Shown here one piece after another: positions 20,008-29,095 of a stretch of 48,809 bases of DNA. A program made the translations under genes and the position numbers. The stretch covers positions 1 through 48,809 of the forward strand of contig JAJEBU010000123.1 of the NCBI GenBank assembly GCA_022822375.1, in the 5' to 3' direction. The DNA is from Dehalococcoidia bacterium. GTDB taxonomy: Bacteria > Chloroflexota > Dehalococcoidia > Bin125. Each line of letters opens with the position of its first letter. The first letter of the stretch is position 1. The notes beneath the pieces were generated by a model. It was given only the letters and a program-made list of their open reading frames with translations, made no database searches and had not been told where the DNA came from.

Positions 20008-21518
20008 CAGTACTGCTCTTCTTCGTTTATGTAGCTGAAGAAATCCTCGAAGCGGATCGCCTCGGGGACCCAACGGACGCCGATGTCGTCGGTCTTGCCG
20101 TGGCGGTGCTTGGCGACGATCAGCTTGGCGACGCCGGGCTCGCTGCTGTGGCCGCTGCCGCCGTCGTCGGCGCCGAAGCCGTCGCTTTCATAGCGGTACT
20201 CGGGATAGATGAAGACGACGACGTCGGCGTCCTGCTCGATGGAGCCGCTGTCGCGCAGGTCGGAGAGCTGGGGGCGTTTGTCGGGCCGCTTTTCGATGTC
20301 GCGCGAGAGCTGCGAGAGGGCGAGCACGGGCACCTGCAGCTCGCGGGCGATCTCTTTCAGGGTGCGCGAGATCGTGGAGATCTCGTTGACGCGATTGACA
20401 TCGGCGCTGACACGCGAGAAGGCGTGCACGAGCTGGATATGGTCGACGATGATCAGGCCGAGCGCGCCGCGTCCATCGTTGGATCGCGCGTGATCTTGTA
20501 GTCGGGTGTGCAGAAATCGAGAGCGGGCGCGCAGCTCTGACAGGGTCAGGCCGCTGGAATCATCGATGTAGATTTCAGCCCGGCTGAGCGTGCCAATCGC
20601 GCGGGAGATGCTCTGGTTCTGTTGGTCATCGTGGCGCTCCGGACGCAAGCGGGAGAGGGGGACGGCAGATTCGGAGCTGACCAGGCGCTGGACGATCTGG
20701 TCAGCGGCCATCTCGATCGAGAAGATCGCGACAGCGACGCCATCGGCGATGGCCGCGTTGCGCGCAATGGATAGGGCCAGGGCCGATTTGCCGACGCCTG
20801 GGCGTGCGGCGAGCACGACCAGGTCAGAGGGCCGCATGCCGCCGTCGAGCAGGTCGTCTAGAGCGCTGAAGCCGGTGCGGGTCGGCTTGACGCTGGCCTC
20901 TTCGCTGGTGGCTTGGACCAGGAAATCTTGCAGCATTTCGGAGAGCAGACGGAAGTCGCGCCGCTGCTCGGCGCCGCGCACCGCATACAGCCGCTCCATG
21001 GCCTGGGCGAGCGAATCGCTGACATCGGCCTTGGCGCGGTAGGCGATCTCGCCGATGTCGCGGGTCGCCTCGATCAGGTCGCGGTAGGTCGACATGCGCA
21101 ACACGACCTTGGCGAACGACTCGGATCCGATGCTGGAGGGCAGCTCGAGCACGAGGTGATTCAGATACGGATAGCCGCCGACGTCTTGCAGCTTGCCGAG
21201 CACGGTGAGCTCGCTGGCCACGGTAACGGTGTTGATCGACTCGCCGCGATCGGCGATCGCTGCGACGGCGCGGAAGATGTCGCGGTGGCGCGGATCGAGG
21301 AAGTCGGCAGGCACCAGGATGCCGGCGAGGCTGTTGTAGCTGCTCTCGTCGGCGAGGATGGCGCCCAGCACGGCCTCTTCGGCCTGCTGATCGGCGGGCA
21401 GACCGCGTTCTGTGCTGCGGCGGACGGGCTGGGGTTGCTCCGAATACGGCGGCGCGGGCGGCGGGCCGAAGCCGTTCTCTTCGAGCAGGTCCGGCGGGAT
21501 CGGGTCAGAGGAGACCAC
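20007..21518 (-). CDS. dnaB: Replicative DNA helicase DnaB
   Basis: 503 aa; LPADQQAEEAVLGAILAD; LVVLAARPGVGKSALALSIARNAA; LSQLSRDIEKRPDKRPQLSDLRDSGSIEQDADVVVF. Confidence 0.97.
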   Translation of the reverse strand: MVSSDPIPPDLLEENGFGPPPAPPYSEQPQPVRRSTERGLPADQQAEEAVLGAILADESSYNSLAGILVPADFLDPRHRDIFRAVAAIADRGESINTVTVASELTVLGKLQDVGGYPYLNHLVLELPSSIGSESFAKVVLRMSTYRDLIEATRDIGEIAYRAKADVSDSLAQAMERLYAVRGAEQRRDFRLLSEMLQDFLVQATSEEASVKPTRTGFSALDDLLDGGMRPSDLVVLAARPGVGKSALALSIARNAAIADGVAVAIFSIEMAADQIVQRLVSSESAVPLSRLRPERHDDQQNQSISRAIGTLSRAEIYIDDSSGLTLSELRARSRFLHTRLQDHARSNDGRGALGLIIVDHIQLVHAFSRVSADVNRVNEISTISRTLKEIARELQVPVLALSQLSRDIEKRPDKRPQLSDLRDSGSIEQDADVVVFIYPEYRYESDGFGADDGGSGHSSEPGVAKLIVAKHRHGKTDDIGVRWVPEAIRFEDFFSYINEEEQY

Positions 21519-21575
21519 AGCAGCCTCCTCTCGGGCAGACCGCCGTGGCGGCAGCGCCGCTGAGCGAGGTCCGCG

Positions 21576-22169
21576 CTAGGCCTCGACGGGCTCGGCCTGC
21601 TCTGACGTTGCGGATGCTTCGGAGGCCTCGTCGTCGGTCGCTTCGGCCGTCGCGTCCTGTCCCTCCTCGGCGGCCAGGACCTCGTCGAAGCTGAGCTCCG
21701 CGCTCTCGGCATCGGGCTCCACGGTGACGCTGATCTCGGCCGAGACGTTGCGGGTGAGGCGCACTCTGACATCCACAGTGCCCAGCGAGCGCAGCGACTG
21801 CGGCAGCTGCACTTGTCGGTGTTCGATCGACGAATCGGGTACGGCGGCTGAGGCCAGCTCGGTCAGCCGTTCGGCGATGTCTCGGGCGGTGATCGAGCCG
21901 AAGAGTCGGCCCTGTTCGCCGACCCGCGCCTGGAAGGTGAGTTCGGCGCCGGCGATGGCCGTGGCGACTGGCGTGGCTTCGCCGTCCAGCTTCTCCTGGC
22001 GAATGGCATCGGCCTGTGCCAGCCGCTCGGCGCGAACCAGGTTGTTGCGCGTCGTCGGACCGGCCAGACCGCGCGGCAACAGATAGTTTCGCGCGAAGCC
22101 GTTCTTGACGTCTTTGATTTCTCCGACCAACGCGGTTCCCTCGACCTCTTCGAAGAACACGACCTTCAT
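21576..22169 (-). CDS. rplI: 50S ribosomal protein L9 with acidic C-terminal tail
   Basis: MKVVFFEEVEGTALVGEIKDVKNGFARNYLLPRGLA. Confidence 0.95.
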   Translation of the reverse strand: MKVVFFEEVEGTALVGEIKDVKNGFARNYLLPRGLAGPTTRNNLVRAERLAQADAIRQEKLDGEATPVATAIAGAELTFQARVGEQGRLFGSITARDIAERLTELASAAVPDSSIEHRQVQLPQSLRSLGTVDVRVRLTRNVSAEISVTVEPDAESAELSFDEVLAAEEGQDATAEATDDEASEASATSEQAEPVEA

Positions 22170-22287
22170 CAGACAGCTCCGCTCGATGCACTGATACCTC
22201 CCAACCATACCGAGCGACATCGCCGCGCCCAAGACACGCGGCAACATTGGAACACACGTCCATAATGGTACACCTGTGCGGCATGGG

Positions 22288-25200
22288 TTATCCAGCCGCG
22301 CTGTCGGCGGCGCGCAGCGGTGGATCCGACGCGTCGGCTCGGGGTCGCAGCTCGACCGTGCCCGATGATTGCAGCGTGCCCCGCAGCAGCGCGACCACCT
22401 GCGGATCGGTCGATACGCGCCACTCTGCTGAGCACTCCAGCACTTGCTCGCGACCGGCGTAGCGAATGCGCAGGACGACCGGCACATCGCCGGGATGAAT
22501 CAGCTTGGCGGAGGTGAGGCCGCCTTCGAGCTTGCCGATCAGGTTCAGATCCTGTTCCTGCTGACCGGACTCATCGATGGTGATCCACAGCGCGATCCGT
22601 TCTGCTGTGTCGTCAGCCGTGTGCTCTGTGGTGTGCTCTGCGCTGTTGTCAGCCGCGTCCGCGGTTGCTTGCTCAGGCGTGTGGTCGGCGGTGACGGGCG
22701 GCGGAGCAATGACCAGCGGCTCGCGCGGTTTGTCCATCCAGGGCGGAGGCGGCGCCTGCTTGATCGTCGGCGCGGACGGCGTCGTCGGCTGAGCTGGCCG
22801 CAAGTCCGACGAGCCCGAGGAGTCCGACGAGCCTGCGGCCGGTGTCGGTGTGTTCGCGGCGGCCGTGTTGGCCGTGGTGAGCGGCGGCGCTGCGCTGACG
22901 GGCTTCCACTCCTCAACCTCTTGCACGGCGACGGTCAGGCGGTCGTTGCGGACGCGGATGGAGACCGTGGCGACGATGATCGCGTTGGGTTCCCAGATGG
23001 CGCGTGTTTCGGACCATGTTTCTGGCCAGACGGTGAGCTCGGTCGTTCCCGACAGGTCTTCGACGGTGACAGCAGCGAACGTGTCGCCCTTGCGCGTGGT
23101 CAGGCTGCGGATGTTGTTGACCAATCCAACGACGGTGCGAGTTTGGCCGGCGAGTTCTTCTTTGAGCTCGGAGAGCTGGGCGTTGAGACGGCCTTCGAGC
23201 GCTCGGGTGGCGCGCTGCAGGGGGTGCTCGGACACGTACGCGCCGAGCAGCTCGCGCTCCCAGTTGAGCTGTTCCTGGCTGGTCGCCTCGTGGCCCTCTT
23301 CGAGCTCGACTTCGGGCACTGGCGAGGCGACTTCGTCGCCAAAGAGGTCGAACATGCTGGATTGGCCGCTGTCGCGCAGCTCCTGGGCGCGGCGCGCCTG
23401 CTTGAGGATGTTCTCGGCGGCGGAGACGATCGCGCCGCGCTCGGCGATGGCGTCGAAGACGCCGGCCTTGGCCATCGCTTCCATGGCGCGGCGGTTGATC
23501 GTCTTGGCGTCGAGACGCTCGGCGAGGTCGCCGGCGCTCGTGATTGGACCGTTCTGTTCGCGCTCGGCGATGATCGGCTCGACCGCGCCGCGTCCGACGT
23601 CCTTGATGGTGGCCAAGCCAAAGCGGATCGCGCTGCGTCCGTCGGCCATGCGCTCCAACGAGAAGCTGACTTGCGAGCGGTTGACGTCGGGCAACAGCAG
23701 CGGGATGCCGAGCCGCCCGCACTCGGCCGCGGCCTCGCGGACGCGGTCGGCGTTGCCGTGCGCAGCACGCAGCACGGCGGCCATGTAGGGCGCGGGATAG
23801 TTGGCTTTGAACCAGGCGGTCTGGTAGGCGATGGCGGCGTAGGAGACGGCGTGGGCCTTGTTGAAGGCGTAGCCGGCGAAGGGCAGGATCAGTTCGAAGA
23901 TGGTCCGGGCTTCGGTCTCGCTGTAGCCGCGCTGACGGGCGCCGTCGAAGAAGCGGGCCTGTTCCAGCTGCATGACGTTGGCGTCTTTCTTGCCCATCGC
24001 CTTGCGCAGCACGTCAGCGGCGCCCAGCGTGTAGCCGGCAAACTTTCGCGCGATGTGCAGCACCTGGTCCTGGTAGACGATCACGCCGTAGGTGTCGTCC
24101 AGGATTTCGGCCAGATCTGCGTGCGGGTAGGACACCGCGGTGCGCCCATGCTTGCTGGCGATGAAGCGGGGGATGTGTTCCATCGGTCCTGGTCGATACA
24201 GCGCCAGCAGCGCCGCGAGGTCGCCCATCGAGTCTGGCTTCAGCTCCTCCACGACTTGGCGCATGCCGCCCGACTCGAGCTGGAAGACGCCGAAGGTGTC
24301 GCCCTGCGAGAGCATCCGGTAGGTCCGCTCGTCACCGTCGGGCAGGTTGCCGTAGTCGATGTCGACGCCGACATGATCGTGGCAGAGCGCGACCGCTTCC
24401 TCGAGGATGGTCAGGTTGGTCAGGCCCAGGAAGTCCATCTTGAGCAGTCCGACAGCGGCGACTTCGTTCATGTCCCACTGGGTCATCGGGATCCACTCGT
24501 CCTCGACGGAGTCGTCCTTGGGCCGTCGCAGCGGGACGTTTTCGGCGAGCGGTTCTTGCGAGATGACCACACCGGCGGCATGGGTCGAGACGTTGCGCAC
24601 GACACCGTTGAGCCGTTCGGCGTAGGAGAGCAGCTCTTCCACGACGGGGTCATCGTCGCGAGCGCGCTGGAGGTCGGTGGATTGGGCGATGGCGTCCTTG
24701 ACGGAGATGTTGAGCTGGTTGGGGACCATACCGGCGACGCGGTCGAGTTCGGAGCGTTGGATGCCGAGCGCGCGACCCGAATCGCGGATCGCGGCCTTGG
24801 CGCCGAGCGTGCCGAAGGTGATGATCTGGGCCACGCGCTCGCGCCCGTACTTCTCAGCGACGTAGCGGATGACCTCTTCGCGGCGGCCGTCGGCGAAGTC
24901 CATGTCGATGTCGGGCATCTCGCGGCGTTCGAGATTGAGGAAGCGCTCGAAGACGAGCGAGTACTGCATTGGGTCGATCTCGGTGATGTCGAGGCAATAG
25001 AGCACCAGGCTGGCGGCAGCAGATCCGCGCACGGCGCGGGCAATCTTGCGGTCCCGCGCGAAGTGGGCGAAGTCCATCACGATCAGGAAGTACTCCGCAA
25101 AGCCCGTTTGGTTGATCACGTCGAGCTCGTAGCGGAGCCGATCGACATGGCCGTCGTGGGCGTCGCCGTAGCGCTGCTGCAGTCCGGCGAAGGCCAGTTC

Positions 25201-26097
25201 GGTCAGGTGCTCCATCGCGGTCGAGCCTTCGGGGATGTCCGGCTTGGGCAGCTGCAGACGGTCGAAGTCCAGCGTCACATCGCAGCGTTCGGCAACGAGC
25301 TGGGTGTTGGTGACCGCTTCGGGCAGGTCCGAGAACGTTCGAGCCATCTCCGTCTCGGACGTGAGGAAGAAGTCCTGGCCGTCGAAGCGGAAGCGCTGTT
25401 CGTCGCTGCGCAGCGCATTGGTGCCGATGCAGAGCAGGAGGTCGTGCGCGTCGTGGTCGGTCGGATCGGTGTAGTGCGAGTCTTGTGTCGCGACCAACGG
25501 CACGCCGAATTCGTTTGCAATCTCCACGGTGCGGCGCAGCGCTGGCTCGAATTGGGGCAGCTGCTCGTGACGTTGGATTTCGAAGTAGTAGCGGTCGTCG
25601 AAGACCTCTCGGTACCAGTTGGCGACGCGCTTGGCCTCCTCGATGTCGTCGTGCTCCAGCGCGCGCTGGAACTCGGATGACGGGCAGCCGGACAGCGCAA
25701 TCAGGCCCTCGGCATGTTCGGAGAGGAGCTCGTGGTCGATGCGGGGTGCGTAGTAGAAGCCTTCGAGGTGGCCGCGCGTGGAGAGCTGGATCAGATTGCG
25801 CCAGCCGGCCATGTTCTGGGCCAGCAGCACGAGGTGGTAGCGGTTGGCGCTCGAGTTTCGGCCGCCCGAATGATCGCGGCGATCGCCCGAAGTGACGTAC
25901 GCCTCCATGCCCAGCACCGGTTGGATGTCTTGCTGGCGACAGGCGCGGTAGAACTGAGTCGCGCCGTACAGATTGCCGTGGTCGGTGATTGCGAGGGCTT
26001 GCTGACCGTACGACTTGGCGCGCTCGACGAGCGGCGTGATCTTGGAGAGGCCGTCCAGCTCCGAGTACTCGGTGTGCGTGTGGAGGTGCGCAAACAT
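22288..26097 (-). CDS. dnaE: DNA polymerase III subunit alpha
   Basis: 1269 aa; PHP domain FAHLHTHTEYSELDG; PDIDMDFADGRREEVIRYV; KAHAVSYAAIAYQTAWFKANYP; low-complexity C-terminal linker. Confidence 0.98.
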   Translation of the reverse strand: MFAHLHTHTEYSELDGLSKITPLVERAKSYGQQALAITDHGNLYGATQFYRACRQQDIQPVLGMEAYVTSGDRRDHSGGRNSSANRYHLVLLAQNMAGWRNLIQLSTRGHLEGFYYAPRIDHELLSEHAEGLIALSGCPSSEFQRALEHDDIEEAKRVANWYREVFDDRYYFEIQRHEQLPQFEPALRRTVEIANEFGVPLVATQDSHYTDPTDHDAHDLLLCIGTNALRSDEQRFRFDGQDFFLTSETEMARTFSDLPEAVTNTQLVAERCDVTLDFDRLQLPKPDIPEGSTAMEHLTELAFAGLQQRYGDAHDGHVDRLRYELDVINQTGFAEYFLIVMDFAHFARDRKIARAVRGSAAASLVLYCLDITEIDPMQYSLVFERFLNLERREMPDIDMDFADGRREEVIRYVAEKYGRERVAQIITFGTLGAKAAIRDSGRALGIQRSELDRVAGMVPNQLNISVKDAIAQSTDLQRARDDDPVVEELLSYAERLNGVVRNVSTHAAGVVISQEPLAENVPLRRPKDDSVEDEWIPMTQWDMNEVAAVGLLKMDFLGLTNLTILEEAVALCHDHVGVDIDYGNLPDGDERTYRMLSQGDTFGVFQLESGGMRQVVEELKPDSMGDLAALLALYRPGPMEHIPRFIASKHGRTAVSYPHADLAEILDDTYGVIVYQDQVLHIARKFAGYTLGAADVLRKAMGKKDANVMQLEQARFFDGARQRGYSETEARTIFELILPFAGYAFNKAHAVSYAAIAYQTAWFKANYPAPYMAAVLRAAHGNADRVREAAAECGRLGIPLLLPDVNRSQVSFSLERMADGRSAIRFGLATIKDVGRGAVEPIIAEREQNGPITSAGDLAERLDAKTINRRAMEAMAKAGVFDAIAERGAIVSAAENILKQARRAQELRDSGQSSMFDLFGDEVASPVPEVELEEGHEATSQEQLNWERELLGAYVSEHPLQRATRALEGRLNAQLSELKEELAGQTRTVVGLVNNIRSLTTRKGDTFAAVTVEDLSGTTELTVWPETWSETRAIWEPNAIIVATVSIRVRNDRLTVAVQEVEEWKPVSAAPPLTTANTAAANTPTPAAGSSDSSGSSDLRPAQPTTPSAPTIKQAPPPPWMDKPREPLVIAPPPVTADHTPEQATADAADNSAEHTTEHTADDTAERIALWITIDESGQQEQDLNLIGKLEGGLTSAKLIHPGDVPVVLRIRYAGREQVLECSAEWRVSTDPQVVALLRGTLQSSGTVELRPRADASDPPLRAADSAAG

Positions 26098-26256
26098 CGG
26101 GCTCGACTTCCTGTTTGTTCCGTCAACTCAAGATGAAGGAGAAGGTGCAGCAGTGGCAAGCGACGGTCGAAACGCCGGCAGGAAATCTGGGGAAGGCGTG
26201 TACGGCGTGCAGAGTCTGTGGACAGAAAGGCGCCGGGCGACTTGCGTCAGTGTCTG

Positions 26257-27489
26257 TCAGCGCGACAGGTCCTCGTCGAGGCGGAAGGCCGCGTGCAGCA
26301 GACGGACGGCTTCTTCGCCGCGATCGGAGCGCACCAGGCAGGTAATTCGAATCTCCGAAGTGGTGATCAGCTCGATGTTGATGCCAGCGTCGGAGAGCGA
26401 GCGGAACATGGTTGCCGCGTAGCCGGGTCCGGACTGCATGCCGGTGCCGATCAGGGAAACCTTGACCAGGTCGCGGTCGAACAGCACATCGGCCGCGCCG
26501 AGCTCTGCCGCCAGCGCGCCGCTGAGCTCCTGCGTCTGTTCCCAGTCACTCTCGGTCACGGTGAAGGTGAGGTCGGTCAGCTGCAGCTCGGACGCGTTCT
26601 GGACGATCGTGTCAACTGAGATACCAGCGTCGGCGAGGGGGCCGAAGAGCTGCGCGGCGATACCGGGTCGGTCGGGGACGTTGCGCAGCGTGACTGAGGC
26701 GACGTCGCGATCGAGGGCGACCGTTCTGACACGATTTTCAGGTTCCATGACAACGCGCTCCCGTATCAGTGTGCCGCCGCCCGAGCCGAACTCGGCTTGT
26801 GACGACGCCACCAGGATGGGTATCTGATAGAGCAGTCCCAGCTCGACGGCGCGCGGATGCATGACGCCGGCGCCTTGCTGGGCTGCTTCGAGCATTTCTT
26901 CGGATGCGATGTCACGCAGGCAACGGGCCTGCGGCTCGATCCGCGGGTCGGTCGTGTAGATGCCCTGGACGTCGGTGTAGATTTCCACCTGCTCGGCGCG
27001 GAGCGCGGCGCCGAGCGCCACCGCCGACGTGTCGGAGCCGCCGCGCCCCAGCGTCGCATAGTCGCCCTGCGGACTCTGACCCTGGAAACCGGCCACGACG
27101 ACGACCTGGCCATCGTTCAGCTCGGCCTCGAGGCGCTGCGTGTCGATGTTACGAATGCGGGCGCGTCCGAAGGTCTGGTCGGTGAAGACACCGGCCTGCG
27201 CGCCGGTCAGGGCGATGGCGGGGCGGCCGAGGTCGATCAACGCCATCGTGAGCAGGGCCGAGGAGACCATCTCGCCGGTCGCCATGAGCAGGTCGGTTTC
27301 GCGTCGCGGCGGACGCGAGTTGACCTCGTTGGCGAGTGCGAGCAGGTCGTCGGTGGACTTGCCCATTGCGGAGACGACGACGGCCAGACGCTCGCCGGTT
27401 GCGGCGCGGTCGGCGATGCGGCGCGCGACGTTGCGCAAACGCTCGACCGAGCCGACCGAGGTGCCTCCGTACTTCTGAACGACGGTCAC
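26257..27489 (-). CDS. lysC: Aspartate kinase
   Basis: 410 aa; VVQKYGGTSVGSVERLRNVARRI; GRGGSDTSAVALGAAL; C-terminal ACT repeats. Confidence 0.97.
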   Translation of the reverse strand: MTVVQKYGGTSVGSVERLRNVARRIADRAATGERLAVVVSAMGKSTDDLLALANEVNSRPPRRETDLLMATGEMVSSALLTMALIDLGRPAIALTGAQAGVFTDQTFGRARIRNIDTQRLEAELNDGQVVVVAGFQGQSPQGDYATLGRGGSDTSAVALGAALRAEQVEIYTDVQGIYTTDPRIEPQARCLRDIASEEMLEAAQQGAGVMHPRAVELGLLYQIPILVASSQAEFGSGGGTLIRERVVMEPENRVRTVALDRDVASVTLRNVPDRPGIAAQLFGPLADAGISVDTIVQNASELQLTDLTFTVTESDWEQTQELSGALAAELGAADVLFDRDLVKVSLIGTGMQSGPGYAATMFRSLSDAGINIELITTSEIRITCLVRSDRGEEAVRLLHAAFRLDEDLSR

Positions 27490-28421
27490 AGAATCTGCGC
27501 CCCGGTCGTATCCAGCTGGGTGATGAAGCCGTCACCGGTGATGCCGCGGCTGGCCGCGGCCGAGGTCCAGGCGTGGCGGACTGCCTCGGCATGGTCGTCG
27601 TCGGTCAACGCCATCAGCGTGGAACCGCCGCCGGACAAGTAGGCGGCGTAGGCGCCGGCTGACTCTGCCGCCTCGAAGAGGTCGAACATTTCGGGGAACA
27701 GTTCGGAGCGCGGAGCCTGGTGCAGTCGGTCGTCGACAGCGGGCTGCAGTGCGTCCCAGCTTCCGGTGGAGAGCGCGGCGACGAGCAGCGCCGCGCGGGA
27801 GGCCTGATGAACCGCGTCTCGGCGCGAGAGATTGCGCGGCAGCAGTCGGCGGCCCTTCTTGGTCGACATGTTGAAACTGGGCGTGAACCCAACGAAGTGC
27901 AGACCATCGGCGACGGGCAGATCAATGCGCGTCACGCCGGGGCCTTCGAACGCGACGATCTGACAGCCACCAAAGAGCGCGGGCGCGATGTTGTCGGCGT
28001 GGCCCTCGAGTTCGGCGCCGATCTCCAGCAAGCGCTGCGCAGAGAGCGTCCCGCCGAGCAAGGCGTTGGCGGCGACGAGCCCGGCGCCGCGGAAGGCAGC
28101 GCTCGCGCCGAGGCCCCGTCCCAGCGGGAACTCGGCCGACACGCTGACGCTGATCTGCTCCATCTCGGGCCGTTCGAGATCGAGTTCGCGGTACAGCTCG
28201 CGGACGGCGCGTCGGACGTGGCGGGCCATCGGCGAGCGTTCGCCCTCGCTGTCGGTTGCGATCGAGAGCGTGACGGTCACGTAGCGTTGCAGGGCGACGC
28301 CGACGGCGTCGAAGCCGGTGCCGAGATTGGCGGAGGTCGCGGGCAAGCGCACCGTGACGGGACCAACTGGTTGTACGTCAGGGTCGCGCTCCGGCCAGCC
28401 GTCAGCTTGTTCTGAGGTCAT
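27486..28421 (-). CDS. thrB: Homoserine kinase (GHMP)
   Basis: VRLPATSANLGTGFDAVGVAL; PLGRGLGASAAFRGAG; adjacent to lysC. Confidence 0.95.
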   Translation of the reverse strand: MTSEQADGWPERDPDVQPVGPVTVRLPATSANLGTGFDAVGVALQRYVTVTLSIATDSEGERSPMARHVRRAVRELYRELDLERPEMEQISVSVSAEFPLGRGLGASAAFRGAGLVAANALLGGTLSAQRLLEIGAELEGHADNIAPALFGGCQIVAFEGPGVTRIDLPVADGLHFVGFTPSFNMSTKKGRRLLPRNLSRRDAVHQASRAALLVAALSTGSWDALQPAVDDRLHQAPRSELFPEMFDLFEAAESAGAYAAYLSGGGSTLMALTDDDHAEAVRHAWTSAAASRGITGDGFITQLDTTGAQIL

Positions 28422-29095
28422 TGGTCCGCATTTCCTGGCAACTCGTCGCCGAGGCGCTCGTCCAGCCACTCGCGCAGGGTCTTCAGCGCCGCCGCACGGA
28501 CGAGCGTGACGTCGCGGTCAGCGTCGATCACGATAACGCGCCCAGCGGATACGTTCGCCAGTTCGCGGAATCCCGCGTTGACTTGCTCGTGGAAGCCAAG
28601 GGCGGCGTCGCCAATCCGGTCGCGGCTCGACGTTCGGGAGCGGGTGCGTTGCAGTCCAACCGCCGCCGGCAGGTCCAGCAGCAAGGTGAGATCGGGCATC
28701 AGACCCTGCGTCGCCTCATCGTTGACGCGGCGCAGACGCTCGATGTCGAGTCCGCGTCCGAAGCCCTGGTAGGCCAGCGTGGAGTCGGCGTAGCGGTCGG
28801 AGATGACAATCTCGCCGGCCTGCAAGGCGGGGCGGATCACCTTGCTGACGTGGGAGGCGCGCGCAGCGAGGAAGAGCCATGTTTCTTCCCAGTCGGACAG
28901 ATCCAGATCGGGGTTGAGGACGAGGGCGCGCAGGTGGTTGCCCAGTTCGGTGCCGCCTGGTTCGAAGGTCAGGCGGACCCGGTAGCCGGCGTCGACGAGG
29001 CATGCAGCGAGCGCACGGGCGAGCGTCGTCTTGCCAGCGCCGTCGCCGCCTTCAACGGTGATGAACGCTCCGCGCTTGGTGGGATCAGCCGCCAT
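28418..29095 (-). CDS. tmk: Thymidylate kinase
   Basis: GAFITVEGGDGAGKTTLARALAACL; RYADSTLAYQGFGRGLD; start MAADPTKRG at 29095. Confidence 0.97.
   Translation of the reverse strand: MAADPTKRGAFITVEGGDGAGKTTLARALAACLVDAGYRVRLTFEPGGTELGNHLRALVLNPDLDLSDWEETWLFLAARASHVSKVIRPALQAGEIVISDRYADSTLAYQGFGRGLDIERLRRVNDEATQGLMPDLTLLLDLPAAVGLQRTRSRTSSRDRIGDAALGFHEQVNAGFRELANVSAGRVIVIDADRDVTLVRAAALKTLREWLDERLGDELPGNADQ

Noticed and set aside
22444-25680. 1078-aa plus-strand ORF antisense to dnaE
   Set aside because: Composition is the V/D/G/L/A/R-rich mirror pattern expected from the complement of a GC3-biased gene; dnaE on the other strand has full conserved motifs.
20007-26097. Inteins in dnaB or dnaE
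   Set aside because: Both proteins have normal length between conserved motifs and no splicing motifs.
26098-26256. Palindrome TCTGTGGACAGA (26215-26226) as LexA or DnaA site upstream of dnaE
   Set aside because: Does not match Gram-positive or actinobacterial LexA consensus or a good DnaA box; only a short chance-level inverted repeat.
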